A stretch of DNA of 64,000 bases, taken from contig NZ_JAGDEL010000017.1 of the NCBI RefSeq assembly GCF_017497975.1, positions 1 through 64,000 of the forward strand, written 5' to 3'. This document shows, in pieces, positions 39,474-48,402 of this stretch. A model generated the notes under the pieces. That model searched no databases and had not been told where the DNA came from. It saw only the letters and a program-made list of their open reading frames with translations. The DNA is from Metabacillus bambusae. Its GTDB lineage: Bacteria; Bacillota; Bacilli; Bacillales; Bacillaceae. The first letter of the stretch is position 1. Each line of letters starts with the position of its first letter. The position numbers were made by a program, and so were the translations under genes.

Positions 39474-39640
39474 TTTTTCACCCTACCTTTATCTCTATTA
39501 CCTATACTAGTCAAATTTTATCTTGGATAGGCAAATAATATATTTGCTTATTAACAACACATTCCCTTACTACAGGGCAAGCCTTTTCTCTATAACATCA
39601 TCGTCTATTTTGACATTATATAACCAGAAAATATGTAAAT

Positions 39641-39668
39641 GAAAAGGGGCTGAATTGATCAGCCCCTT
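39641..39668 (-). terminator. rnpB terminator
   Basis: AAGGGGCTGATCAATTCAGCCCCTT followed by TTCATTT on the minus strand, about 20 bp after the rnpB 3' end. Confidence 0.85.
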
Positions 39669-39688
39669 GTGCATATGTTTTCATACTG

Positions 39689-40100
39689 ATTAATAACGTT
39701 CGATAAGCCATGTTTTGTTCCATCGTACTACAAGCGGCAAAGCCTCGTACTCAGGTGGTAATCATCTATCTACAGAAGCTTGTGAAAACTTCTGTCCTTC
39801 TCTTCGTTTGGTTCCTCCAAGAAGGTGCCCCTACCATAATTTGGGTTTCTCGCTCGTGGGGTTTACCTCGTTCCACTCTTACAATTTCTTGTAAGACTCC
39901 GTCACTGTGGCACTTTCAAGGTAGTCAAGCCATATCCGAAGACTTAGGCTTTTTCCCTGCCGTCAGCCGAGCTAAAAGCTCATACTGCCCTAGCTTATGA
40001 ATTCGCTAGGCACGAACACTACGGGCATCTCAGCACCGTGCGAGCATGGACTTTCCTCTACAATCCTAAAGACTGCAGCGATTACCTGAACGTTATTAAT
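39689..40100 (-). ncRNA. rnpB: RNase P RNA (Bacillus type B)
   Basis: About 412 nt. Minus-strand landmarks: 5' AACGTTCAGGTAATCGCTGC, GAGGAAAGTCCATGCTCGCA, GTGCTGAGATGCCCGTAGTG, GGCTGACGGCAGGG, and AGTACGATGG...CATGGCTTAT near the 3' end. Helix P1 pairs ATTAATAACGTTC with GAACGTTATTAAT at the two ends, which sets the boundaries. Its layout follows the B. subtilis type B RNA closely. This is the catalytic subunit that matures tRNA 5' ends. Open frames within it are artefacts. Confidence 0.97.
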
Positions 40101-40163
40101 GAAACAGCAAAACTAAGTATACCTAAATATCCTTAATAAAACAAGTGTAAAAAAATGGATTAT

Positions 40164-40463
40164 TTATTCATATAGTTTACTGCCAAATACATGTTTCTCT
40201 AGATTAGATAAACGTTTTAAGATATCAAAGTTTGTTGTGTTCGTTTGAACTGGTGGCTGTTTTTTATATGTATCATCTAGTTGCTTCTTCAAACGAAGAT
40301 TTTCCTGTTGTAGATCTTCAATTTCTTGATGAAATGTTTCATAGTCTTTTATAATAAGATCTAAAAACTTGTCAACTTCCTCTTGTTTATAGCCTCTTAC
40401 TCCTGATTTAAATTCTCGTTCCAAAATTTCTTTTGCCGTTAATTTCACTTTATCTGAAAGCAT
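40164..40463 (-). CDS. gpsB: Cell division regulator GpsB
   Basis: 99 residues from [15 protein letters not shown] (ATG 40463, GAGGTG upstream). The DivIVA-like N-terminal domain contains [20 protein letters not shown], then a coiled coil (about 35-70) and a C-terminal trimerising segment [14 protein letters not shown]. GpsB shuttles PBP1 (PonA) between septum and side wall; ponA is in the same window. The gene neighbours rnpB and ypsA as in B. subtilis. Confidence 0.95.
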   Translation of the reverse strand: MLSDKVKLTAKEILEREFKSGVRGYKQEEVDKFLDLIIKDYETFHQEIEDLQQENLRLKKQLDDTYKKQPPVQTNTTNFDILKRLSNLEKHVFGSKLYE

Positions 40464-40567
40464 ATCTTTCACCTCTTATAGCGAAGTCATCAACCTATAT
40501 TTTTTCAGAAATCTCGCTAATTGTCAATTTCAATCAATCGCAATTTTCCGTTATTATCTTACACAAA

Positions 40568-41128
40568 TCACCAAAAATCAACATTTTTCATATTTTCTTC
40601 CTCCACAACTAGTTGTAGGTCAGAAAATGTAATAAATCCAATGAAATAACTAGTTAATTCTTGCTTTTTTCTTGCAGTTTCCAATAAATATTTTGGTGAG
40701 CCCTGTTTTTCTTCATCAAATATGAGGAGCAGACCCTCACTTTTACTTACAAGAAATTCATTCTTTTGACGGAATTGTATTGGACTTTCATACTCTCGTT
40801 TTGTAATACTATCAACAAAATCAGCCTGAGACAAGATAAATTCATAATATTCTTTGTTTGTTTCATTCCATTTACTTTCTTGATTAAGAAAAGGCGTTAA
40901 AATAGCTAGCTTTAAATCTGAGTATTCCATTTGTAAATCAAAAACAACCTCAGCTGCCCATAATTCTACACCCATTTGTCCACTAATGATTACCCATTCG
41001 AGCCCTTCTTCAACGAAACCAACTAACGATTTTTCAATTGCCTTTTTAATGTATTGTACCGCTTGATCATCATTTTTAAAAATTCCTAATTCAAACGATT
41101 TATATCCAGAGATTGTTAAAACCTTCAC
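40568..41128 (-). CDS. ypsA: SLOG-family protein YpsA
   Basis: 186 residues from GTG 41128 ([17 protein letters not shown]), chosen because AAGG lies 7-8 nt before it. The Rossmann-like SLOG fold is indicated by the first strand VLTISGYK and [17 protein letters not shown], the nucleotide/sugar-binding turn of this family (formerly DUF1273). YpsA affects cell division and stress responses in B. subtilis; its ligand is uncertain. Directly upstream of gpsB. Confidence 0.92.
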   Translation of the reverse strand: MKVLTISGYKSFELGIFKNDDQAVQYIKKAIEKSLVGFVEEGLEWVIISGQMGVELWAAEVVFDLQMEYSDLKLAILTPFLNQESKWNETNKEYYEFILSQADFVDSITKREYESPIQFRQKNEFLVSKSEGLLLIFDEEKQGSPKYLLETARKKQELTSYFIGFITFSDLQLVVEEENMKNVDFW

Positions 41129-41222
41129 AATAATCACCTTATCAATATACGAGATATTACGTACTCATTATAACTAATAATAATGAGTACGTAAAAAAAA
41201 AGGCATTTAACTGGGGATTTTT

Positions 41223-41325
41223 TTAATAATGGACTGTTAAACTTGGTTGTTGATTTCCGCTGCAGGCGTTCGCTCCAATCAACAAAGTACCAAAATCAAC
41301 AATGAGCATTAACTGAGCTAATAAT
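41223..41325. repeat. Family A MITE-like repeat, short A1 copy
   Basis: Element about 41231-41318 (88 bp): GGACTGTTAAACTTGG to CATTAACTGAGC. Left flank TTAATAAT (41223-41230) and right flank CTAATAAT (41318-41325) match at 7 of 8 positions. The GC-rich centre is deleted compared with the copies at 978 and 43296. Confidence 0.78.
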
Positions 41326-41364
41326 AAGAAAAGGAGCTGAAAATACAGCTCCTAATCCGTCTAC

Positions 41365-41643
41365 TTATCGACCAAATGGGCCAAAGCCTGGGCGAGGTCT
41401 TGGGCCTCCGAAGCCAAAACCTGGAGCAGGAGCTTGACCATACACGTTAAAGTGTTGATGTGTTACCTCATTCTCAACTGATTGAGTTTGCGGGAAATAG
41501 TGTTGATGCTTATAAAAGTCATGATTTACAATTGTTGTGTGTTGTGGATGGATGTGTGGTACGATCGTTTCAGAATAATTATTTTGTACACAGCATTTAG
41601 TAGGGTGTACGATAGGTGCCATTACTTTAGGTCTACAATGCAT
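41365..41643 (-). CDS. cotD: Spore coat protein CotD-like
   Basis: 92 residues, rich in His, Pro, Gln and Gly; starts MHCRPKVMAPIVHPTKCC and contains VPHIHPQHTTIVNH, as in CotD inner coat proteins, then a GFGFGGPRPRPGFG tail. A structural protein of the spore inner coat made in the mother cell. Same position as B. subtilis cotD, next to ypsA. A SigK-type promoter is visible upstream. Confidence 0.9.
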   Translation of the reverse strand: MHCRPKVMAPIVHPTKCCVQNNYSETIVPHIHPQHTTIVNHDFYKHQHYFPQTQSVENEVTHQHFNVYGQAPAPGFGFGGPRPRPGFGPFGR

Positions 41644-41679
41644 ATATCATTCTCCTTTCAATCATTTGTCTTACACTTC

Positions 41680-41707
41680 TAGCCTATGATGAAAGGGATG
41701 TACATGT
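41680..41707 (-). promoter_or_regulatory. Putative SigK promoter of cotD
   Basis: Minus strand CATAGGCTA (41688-41680) fits the SigK -10 consensus CATANNNTA exactly, with AC at 17 bp upstream (41707-41706). It would start transcription about 30 nt before the cotD start codon. Confidence 0.5.
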
Positions 41708-41945
41708 ACTAATGCAAGTACCTAATTTTATAGAAAAGCATAAAAGCTTTCTTTGAAATTTGTGAAAATAAAAATTGTTAAAACGATAACGATGAAAAAC
41801 AAGTATAATATGTTTTTGTACACAATATTCTTCTCCCTTTTAAAAGTTAGTACAGTCACTTATTTTACATCGTTCTACAGGAATCTACAATTGGTTTATT
41901 GCTTGATCTATATAAATTCATAATTTCGTCATTTTTTTGACGAAT

Positions 41946-43211
41946 TCACTCACTTTTTGCGCTTACCCGGGCAATATTTTCTGAATATTTCCGCTTCAAT
42001 CTATTTATTCTTTTTTCAACATCACGTATATCTGATTTCAGTAAAACTAGCTCGTTTTCATTTACCATCTTATTCACAAGTTCACTATAGTGGATAGCAT
42101 CATCATAGTTTTTTTCCTTATGCTCATAGTATTTAGCCAATTCAATCGATGCTTTACAAATAATAGTTTTATTATTTGATGAGTGAATTATTTCCTTCCA
42201 TGATTCTATCGCTTTATTCCATTCTTTTTGTTTCTTATAATGCAGTGAAAGATTGTAATTTGCTTCATCCTTATTATTTGGTTCTTTTTCCATTAAAGAT
42301 TGATAAGCTGAAAATGCAGATGATTTTTCCCCTATATAATCTAACCATCTGGCAATTTCATAGTGCTCTGATGCATTTGCTTCATTATCTGTTTCTAAAA
42401 GCTTTATAGATAAATGGATATATAGAGTGATAAGCGATAATACGTCAATTTCATTATGTTTCAGGACTCCCATTATGATATCTGGTTGTTGTTGTTTAAC
42501 AAATTGGAAATAAAGCATTGGTGCTAGAAACCCAGGAATATCATTTTCTCGGGTAATATTAAGGATTTCAGTTTCAACATTAACAAGTCTTACGGAATCA
42601 AGTTGACTTTTCCATAGTCTCCTTGCTGCATGAAACAAATCAAAATGACCAAAAGCCGGAAGACTTGGGACAGAGTCGCGTATTAACGTGTGCCTTGTTT
42701 TGACTTGTGGCCAATCAAATGCTTTGCCATTATAGGTAACAAGAGTTTTACTATTAATTCCTTGTAAAAAACTTTGATATAAGGCAACTTCATTGCCAGG
42801 CTTAGGTAGTAAATGCTGCTTAATGACAACACGATCAGTAAAAACTTGTGCTTGACCTAATAAAAAGATAGTGTTCCCCGCTCCCCCACCAAGACCTGTT
42901 GTTTCAGTATCAAAGAAAAATAATTCACTTGCTTCATGACCTTTACATGATAACGGATGGGCCCGATCACTATCATTCCACATCGAAACAATCTTATGGA
43001 ATTCACCAAGCTGATAATGTCCGTGTTTAAAATCTAAAGGATAGGTCACTTCCCTTATTAGACATACTTGCTCCTCATATGAAAAGACAGATGTTTGATG
43101 CTCTTTCCACAAGTGATCAACAGGATCATGATCTACCTTTTGATCACTTGAATCTTTTTCTTCTCTAATCACATGCTTTTTCAACCGATTTAATTTATTT
43201 TTTAACGACAT
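41946..43211 (-). CDS. mrfB: DNA repair exonuclease MrfB (YprB)
   Basis: About 421 residues, taking MSLKNKLN (ATG 43211) as start because AAAGG is 9 nt upstream. An RNase H-like DEDD exonuclease domain occupies about 75-265: FFFDTETTGLGGGAGNT (first acidic pair), VTYNGKAFDWP, and EIDVLSLITLYIH. Tetratricopeptide-like helices follow (280-400). In B. subtilis MrfB acts with helicase MrfA to remove mitomycin C adducts independently of UvrABC. The partner gene lies directly upstream. Confidence 0.9.
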   Translation of the reverse strand: MSLKNKLNRLKKHVIREEKDSSDQKVDHDPVDHLWKEHQTSVFSYEEQVCLIREVTYPLDFKHGHYQLGEFHKIVSMWNDSDRAHPLSCKGHEASELFFFDTETTGLGGGAGNTIFLLGQAQVFTDRVVIKQHLLPKPGNEVALYQSFLQGINSKTLVTYNGKAFDWPQVKTRHTLIRDSVPSLPAFGHFDLFHAARRLWKSQLDSVRLVNVETEILNITRENDIPGFLAPMLYFQFVKQQQPDIIMGVLKHNEIDVLSLITLYIHLSIKLLETDNEANASEHYEIARWLDYIGEKSSAFSAYQSLMEKEPNNKDEANYNLSLHYKKQKEWNKAIESWKEIIHSSNNKTIICKASIELAKYYEHKEKNYDDAIHYSELVNKMVNENELVLLKSDIRDVEKRINRLKRKYSENIARVSAKSE

Positions 43212-43287
43212 TTGCCTCATCCTTTAATTTAGTATGAAGGGTATAGGATAGAGCTACACTAATTAATTATCAGTAAAAATCCTATTA

Positions 43288-43438
43288 TTAAATTAGGCTC
43301 TGTTAAACTGGGTGTTGATTTCGTTACAGGAGTTCGCTTTCCGCTAGCGGTCGGTGAGCCACCCGCAGGAGTCTCAAGTTTCCGTTCAATCAACTAAGTG
43401 CAAAAATCAACAGTGAGCTTTAACAGAGCCTTAAATTA
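43288..43438. repeat. Family A MITE-like repeat, A1 copy between yprA and yprB
   Basis: Element 43296-43430 (135 bp) with ends GGCTCTGTTAAAC and TTTAACAGAGCC, an almost perfect terminal inverted repeat, and perfect 8-bp direct repeats TTAAATTA (43288-43295, 43431-43438). It is inserted between mrfA and mrfB, which in B. subtilis are neighbours. Confidence 0.9.
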
Positions 43439-43547
43439 TACGAATTTAAATGTAATAATTGATTATATAGCTTGCTCTGTTCGTATCACCATATTTGCGT
43501 GGGGATTTTAGTTCTAAGATGATTTTCCTTCATTCTAGATGTTGCTG

Positions 43548-45824
43548 TTATTTCTTAATAGCAAGTTTTGTAAGAAGAAGATAAGAATCTTTTTTGATTG
43601 AATTTGAGATGCTTTCAGTCCCAATGCAAGAAGGACAACCATTGTGACATGGGCAAGTTGACAGTAATTTAATAGCTTCTAAAAGGACAGAATTCATTGT
43701 TTCGTAAATTTTCTTTGCCAATCCGACGCCTCCCGGGTATCGATCGTATAAGAAAATAGTTGGTTTATTATTGTGAACCGCTTTTATTTGAGCAACTACG
43801 TGGAGGTCAGACGGATCACACATCACTTTTAATGGTGCTACATGCTGAAGAACATGTGCAACTCCAATCAATGATTCTTCTAGCCGTTTTTCTGACATTT
43901 CTTCTTTATCGAACGGCTGTAGACTCATCCATGCTGCATTTGTATGAAGCTCTTCTTCTGGAAGATGGATAGGACCTGAACCGATATTTTCATGAGTATC
44001 AAATTTTATTTTCTTAAAGATCGTTGCCATCGCTTGAACGGTTACATCGCCAAATCCATACTCAGCACTTTCTTTCTCTTGGAGCATATCTTCTTCTAGA
44101 ACCTTAAGCTGTACAGCCAAATTTGCATCTGTAAAATAGTCAACATCCACTTCCCTTACAAATGCTTTTTTCTCCTCCCAATCAAGCTTTTCCACTTGAA
44201 ATTGAACTCCTTGATGTAAATAAATCGCTTCATCGTGTAAAAGAGTCATTGCACTAAATCGATCCATTTCCCCAATCACCTTTACATTTGCAATATCAGA
44301 TTGATCGATAATAATGACATTTTCCTGAGATGCTGAACGAAGGCTAATGTTATGGGCTGGGAAGGAATCATTCATCCAATGGTATGTGTTGTCGTTATAA
44401 TATAAAACCCGTTCTTCTGCTAAAAATTGTAAAATATCTTCTAATTCAAGTCCGTCAAATGTATCACCATTTTTAAAAGGGAGCTCAAAAGCTGCGCATT
44501 TCAAGTGGTCCACAAGAACGACGAGATTGTCAGGATTTATGATAGCTGTTTCAGGATTTTGTTCAAAGAAATAATTAGGATTTTGAATAATATATTGATC
44601 TAGCGGACTAGAGCTCGCAACCATTATTATCACTGCTTCCCCTTGTCTTCTTCCAGCTCTACCTGCTTGCTGCCATGCACTAGCAATTGTTCCAGGATAA
44701 CCAGTCATGATACAAACCTGCAACCTACCGATATCAACCCCTAATTCAAGTGCGTTTGTACTAACAACGCCTAACACGTCTCCGTTTCTCAGACCTTGTT
44801 CAATCTCTCTTCTTTGTTTTGGTAAATACCCACCACGATATCCACGAATTGACTTTTGTTTTAGTTCATTTTTTATTAGTTCTTGCAAATAAGTTAATAT
44901 AATCTCCACTCGTACTCGACTTCGGGCAAAAACGATCGTCTGGATTTTATTTTTCAGAAAATGCCCTGCAAGCCTTCTCACTTCAAGCGTTGCACTTTTT
45001 CTAATATTTAAGGGCTTGTTCACAATTGGTGGATTATAAAAAATAAAATGCTTTTTACTCGATGGAGCCCCATTTTTAGAAATGAGTTCCATTTCTGTAC
45101 CTGTCAATGTCTCAGCTAATTCCTTAGGATTTGCTATGGTTGCAGATGTACATATAAATTGCGGGTTACTTCCATAAAATTGACAAATACGTTTAAGGCG
45201 TCTTATGACATTGGCAACATGACTACCAAATATTCCTCGATAAATATGAAGCTCATCAATCACGATATACTTTAGGTTTTCAAAAAGAGATACCCACTTC
45301 GTATGATGTGGTAAAATCGCTGAATGCAACATATCTGGGTTCGTAATAACGATATGTCCAGCCTTTCTTACCTTTTGTCGAATCGCAGGTGACGTGTCAC
45401 CGTCATATGTATAGGAATTCAATCCGACACCCATTTCAGATATAATCTCATTTAATTCCGATTTTTGATCCTGTGCAAGTGCCTTTGTCGGAAAAAGATA
45501 TAATGCTCTACTTGTTTCATCATTTAAAATTTTCTGCAAGACCGGAAGATTATAGCACAACGTTTTTCCTGATGCCGTAGGGGTGACAGCAACAAAGTTT
45601 GAGCCATTTTTCGCAAATTGATAGGCCTCATATTGATGTGTATACAAATCTGAAATTCCTCTATTTTGCAAAGCTACTTTTAAGCGTGTATCTATATCAT
45701 CAGGCAAATTAATCGCTTCCGCCTCTTTAGATGGGATCGTATGCCAATGAACAATTTGTTCACTAAATTCTTTTTCTTGTTTTAAAGCATGAAGAAGACT
45801 TGTTAACGACTTTCTGAATTCCAT
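43548..45824 (-). CDS. mrfA: DEAD/DEAH helicase MrfA (YprA)
   Basis: 758 residues. SF2 helicase motifs: ATPTASGKT (Walker A), VIDELHIYRG (motif II, DELH), TSATIANP (III) and QQAGRAGRR (VI). The C-terminal MrfA zinc-binding domain has clustered cysteines CPCHNGCPSC. It unwinds 3'-5' at mitomycin C lesions for excision repair together with MrfB. AGAGGTGG precedes the ATG. Full length for the family. Confidence 0.93.
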   Translation of the reverse strand: MEFRKSLTSLLHALKQEKEFSEQIVHWHTIPSKEAEAINLPDDIDTRLKVALQNRGISDLYTHQYEAYQFAKNGSNFVAVTPTASGKTLCYNLPVLQKILNDETSRALYLFPTKALAQDQKSELNEIISEMGVGLNSYTYDGDTSPAIRQKVRKAGHIVITNPDMLHSAILPHHTKWVSLFENLKYIVIDELHIYRGIFGSHVANVIRRLKRICQFYGSNPQFICTSATIANPKELAETLTGTEMELISKNGAPSSKKHFIFYNPPIVNKPLNIRKSATLEVRRLAGHFLKNKIQTIVFARSRVRVEIILTYLQELIKNELKQKSIRGYRGGYLPKQRREIEQGLRNGDVLGVVSTNALELGVDIGRLQVCIMTGYPGTIASAWQQAGRAGRRQGEAVIIMVASSSPLDQYIIQNPNYFFEQNPETAIINPDNLVVLVDHLKCAAFELPFKNGDTFDGLELEDILQFLAEERVLYYNDNTYHWMNDSFPAHNISLRSASQENVIIIDQSDIANVKVIGEMDRFSAMTLLHDEAIYLHQGVQFQVEKLDWEEKKAFVREVDVDYFTDANLAVQLKVLEEDMLQEKESAEYGFGDVTVQAMATIFKKIKFDTHENIGSGPIHLPEEELHTNAAWMSLQPFDKEEMSEKRLEESLIGVAHVLQHVAPLKVMCDPSDLHVVAQIKAVHNNKPTIFLYDRYPGGVGLAKKIYETMNSVLLEAIKLLSTCPCHNGCPSCIGTESISNSIKKDSYLLLTKLAIKK

Positions 45825-45902
45825 TTTATTTCCACCTCTATCTTTGTCCTACAAATGTGGATGTTCAATTCCTATTCTACCGAATAAACGTTCGTAAATA
45901 AA

Positions 45903-45930
45903 TAAAAAGCAGAAATATTTTCTGCTTTGA
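45903..45930 (-). terminator. ypqE terminator
   Basis: AAAGCAGAAAATATTTCTGCTTT plus TTATTTATTT on the minus strand. Confidence 0.7.
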
Positions 45931-45964
45931 ATTAAAACTTTTTTATTTAAGGTGTAAGTTTGAA

Positions 45965-46462
45965 TTACTTAACTTTTACATCTAGTATATTTGAAGTACC
46001 TTTTGTTACATTTCCTGATGAGACTTTTGTGATGTTTTCTAGTATATCTGAGTTCGTGATAACAATTGGTGTAATTGTACTCGCGGCTTTCTCCCTTATC
46101 AAGGAAAGATCAGCGGTAATTAATGGATCACCCACTTTTACCTTTTGTCCTTCTTTAACATGGACATCAAAGCCATCTCCATTCATACTAACTGTTTCAA
46201 GTCCAATATGTATTAGTAGCTCTAATCCTGTTTGCGAACGCAATCCAATAGCATGTTTTGTGTGGAAGACTTGAATAACTTGTCCATCAATAGGAGCAAC
46301 AATAACTCCTTCTGTTGGCTCAATCGCCATCCCTTCCCCCATCAATTTTTGAGAAAATACAGGATCTGGTACTTCTTCGATATCTAATAATTTTCCAGTT
46401 AACGGGGCAAAAATTGATTCATTAGTCACTTTTTCTTTTTTTCCAAATAATGATTTTAACAT
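45965..46462 (-). CDS. ypqE: PTS EIIA component, glucose family (YpqE-like)
   Basis: 165 residues from MLKSLFGKK (ATG 46462, GAGGAGG upstream), a complete IIA-Glc type domain. The phosphorylated histidine lies in ELLIHIGLETV; the second active-site histidine is in FHTKHAIGL. It stands alone, without EIIB/EIIC, so it may donate phosphate to PTS permeases or sugar transporters lacking their own IIA. A family A repeat ends only 22 bp upstream of its start codon. Confidence 0.9.
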   Translation of the reverse strand: MLKSLFGKKEKVTNESIFAPLTGKLLDIEEVPDPVFSQKLMGEGMAIEPTEGVIVAPIDGQVIQVFHTKHAIGLRSQTGLELLIHIGLETVSMNGDGFDVHVKEGQKVKVGDPLITADLSLIREKAASTITPIVITNSDILENITKVSSGNVTKGTSNILDVKVK

Positions 46463-46476
46463 AAAAATCCTCCTCT

Positions 46477-46711
46477 TTGTTTTAGGCTGTTTTCGCAAAC
46501 TTTGTTGCTATTAACCAAGTAAAGCGGTGTGGTTGATTGCAGCGAGAGATGCTCGCTTTCCGCGGGGCTGGCGGTGAGCATCCCCGGCGTAAACGCCTGC
46601 ATGAATCTCACATGTCCCGCTGCTCCCGCAGGAGTCTCGCAATCGTTCCAATCAACCTGAATTAGTTTTTGTTTTAAAAGCAACAATCTCTTAGAATAGA
46701 GCCTTGTTTTA
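46477..46711. repeat. Family A MITE-like repeat, full A2 copy, with 8-bp direct repeats
   Basis: Element 46485-46703 (219 bp) between perfect TTGTTTTA direct repeats (46477-46484, 46704-46711). Ends GGCTGTTTTCGCAAACTTTG and TTAGAATAGAGCC. Very similar to the copy at 19319. It directly abuts the ribosome-binding site of ypqE. Confidence 0.92.
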
Positions 46712-46854
46712 ATATTCGCTTCCTAAATATTCAATACCTTATGGACTATGGAACGATTTACCTTAACAAAAAATCCTATATCTAAATACCATAAACCTTT
46801 TTTCAAAATCTTCATATAATAATTTGTAATTTATATTATGTAGGGTGGGTTAAA

Positions 46855-47331
46855 ATGAGAAAAAAGGATAATTTGGTAAATAAAAATAATGAGCAACCAA
46901 TAGAACAGCTAGACTTTTTCCAAATTGTTGATCAGTTTTTTCGCTCAGAACCTTTAAAGCAATTTATGAATGAATTTGATACAATGCTTACTGATTCATT
47001 TCCCTATCACCACATTAATGTTAACACATATGAAACAGATAAAAATTGTGTAGTAGAATTAAGAATTCCTCCCGTTAAAAAAGAACAAATTAAATTAGAG
47101 CTTTTTGACCAATATTTAACGATTTCTATCACAAATCGCGAAGAAATTAAAGAATTCAATGAAATGTCATCTACATTTAGAAATTATACATCATTTGATA
47201 GTTTATCAAGAACAATTCTACTACCTTATCCTGTTAATGAAAATGAAATTAAAACAACTTTCAAAAAAGGTTCCTTAATTGTTACGATACCCAAAAATAC
47301 AGAACGCCTATTAATAGAAGACGATTTCTAA
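46855..47331 (+). CDS. Hsp20/alpha-crystallin family protein
   Basis: 158 residues. N-terminal ~55 residues variable; an alpha-crystallin-like domain (about 58-150) has strand patterns VNTYETDKNCVVELRIPPVK, LFDQYLTISI and FKKGSLIVTIPK (the G-x-L box). Small heat-shock proteins of spore-formers hold unfolded proteins or form part of spore structures. GGGTGGG precedes the ATG. Followed by a hairpin shared with the convergent small gene. Confidence 0.8.
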   Translation: MRKKDNLVNKNNEQPIEQLDFFQIVDQFFRSEPLKQFMNEFDTMLTDSFPYHHINVNTYETDKNCVVELRIPPVKKEQIKLELFDQYLTISITNREEIKEFNEMSSTFRNYTSFDSLSRTILLPYPVNENEIKTTFKKGSLIVTIPKNTERLLIEDDF

Positions 47332-47363
47332 AAATTTACTATAACATAATGAAAATACAGTGA

Positions 47364-47393
47364 AAAGGTCAGACACTCACGTGTCTGACCTTA
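47364..47393. terminator. Bidirectional terminator
   Basis: AAGGTCAGACAC/GTGTCTGACCTT hairpin between the Hsp20 gene and the convergent 41-residue gene. Confidence 0.75.
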
Positions 47394-47516
47394 ACTGTTT
47401 TTATGTGATTTACTACCATACTTAGGGTTTTCTTCTGGTGTTGGATCGTTTGCTAAATCTTTTGCAGAAGCTGTAACTTCGCTTTTTCTTGATTGTTTAC
47501 GTTTTATTCTCACCAT
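47391..47516 (-). CDS. Small basic protein (41 aa)
   Basis: MVRIKRKQSRKSEVTASAKD then LANDPTPEENPKYGSKSHKNS. Strongly charged, no hydrophobic core; ATG 47516 follows GAGGTG with a 6-nt spacer, and a hairpin overlaps the stop codon. Resembles small spore-type proteins in style, no family assigned. Confidence 0.6.
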   Translation of the reverse strand: MVRIKRKQSRKSEVTASAKDLANDPTPEENPKYGSKSHKNS

Positions 47517-47638
47517 TTTCATCACCTCTTAACTTTACTATTACACATTAAGAAAAAATCTATGACGATAAAAAAATCCAAATTTTGACGAGAGAGAAAT
47601 ACACTTTACATCAAACACTAAAGCATGGAGGTGTTAAA

Positions 47639-47824
47639 ATGGACAAAAAGAAAACAGATCTACCTGACTTCGATGAATTAAACGATCGTGTGATCGCAGA
47701 ACCAACTTCATCCCCAACTCTCGTAATCAAAACAAATTTAGATAGCAAAGATATCGGTAAAGATAATCCTTATTCAAATACATCTGAAAATTCAACTGAA
47801 TTCAAAAACTTTTTTAAGGACTGA
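47639..47824 (+). CDS. Small acidic hypothetical protein (61 aa)
   Basis: Starts at ATG 47639 behind GGAGGTG; MDKKKTDLPDFDELNDRVIA then a Ser/Thr/Asn-rich tail, acidic overall, probably disordered. It ends 6 nt before the GTG of csgA, so the two likely share a transcript. No family recognised. Confidence 0.65.
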   Translation: MDKKKTDLPDFDELNDRVIAEPTSSPTLVIKTNLDSKDIGKDNPYSNTSENSTEFKNFFKD

Positions 47825-47830
47825 TTGATC

Positions 47831-48079
47831 GTGGATTTTACATTAGGATATTTAACAGAAGCAATTTCAAATTATGATAGTAGCTCAGTAGCTAAAAGAA
47901 TTAGCTTAAAATTAGAAAAAGGACAATTTAAATCTGAAAGAGACTTCGTGTTAACACTGGATGAAGATGAGATTCAATTTTTAAACAATGTTTTACCTGA
48001 TGAAATTAAATACGCATTTAATGAACAAGATTTTATTAGGGGCAACCAATTAAACGAGGTTTATGAATTGTTAATTTAA
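47831..48079 (+). CDS. csgA: Sporulation protein CsgA-like (SigG-dependent)
   Basis: 82 residues from GTG 47831 (AAGGA 9 nt upstream). DFTLGYLTEAISNY at the start, and EDEIQFLNNVLPDEIKYAFN then EVYELL at the end, match the B. subtilis sporulation-specific protein CsgA as I remember it. A forespore protein, function unknown. Lies downstream of the 61-residue gene and before the Acb2/Tad1-like gene. Confidence 0.75.
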   Translation: MDFTLGYLTEAISNYDSSSVAKRISLKLEKGQFKSERDFVLTLDEDEIQFLNNVLPDEIKYAFNEQDFIRGNQLNEVYELLI

Positions 48080-48141
48080 ATTGTTTTCTTAAAACATAAA
48101 TTTTAATTTTTGAAAATTGTGTCCAAGGGAGTGAAATTAAA

Positions 48142-48402
48142 ATGAATCGAAACAGCAATCACTACATTAATATTAAATTCCAAACAGGTGCTATTGATAA
48201 AGAAGGTGTCAATGGTTGTCAAGTTGAAGATGTAATAAGTGTACTTGTCGAAAAACTAAAATCACACCAGAATGGTGATTTTGCCTGCCCAGAAAATTCT
48301 TTGGCAATCTCAAATTTACAAAGTGCTAACTATGCACTTCGTGTAAGAAAAGAACGATTGGAAGAGAAAAATCGAGGGAATGAGTATGTTGAAACCTTTT
48401 AG
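48142..48402 (+). CDS. Acb2/Tad1-like small protein
   Basis: 86 residues. IKFQTGAIDKEGVNGCQVED, then V..VLVEKL...QNGDFACPENSLAI, followed by a helix with LRVRKERLEEKNRG, follows the pattern FQ.G.I.E.GvNGcQ.EDV....RL..fQ..pFaC.EN.lAI..L..A...L..R...R..Rg. I associate this with small phage-type proteins of the Acb2/Tad1 helical hairpin family, some of which sequester cyclic-nucleotide signals of CBASS/Thoeris defence. The usual closing RGVEG is altered to RGNEY. GGGAGTG precedes the ATG. No phage genes lie nearby. Family likely; sponge activity is inference. Confidence 0.65.
   Translation: MNRNSNHYINIKFQTGAIDKEGVNGCQVEDVISVLVEKLKSHQNGDFACPENSLAISNLQSANYALRVRKERLEEKNRGNEYVETF

Noticed and set aside
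39710-40000. 96-residue open frame on the + strand
   Set aside because: It lies wholly inside the RNase P RNA gene on the opposite strand and has no ribosome-binding site.
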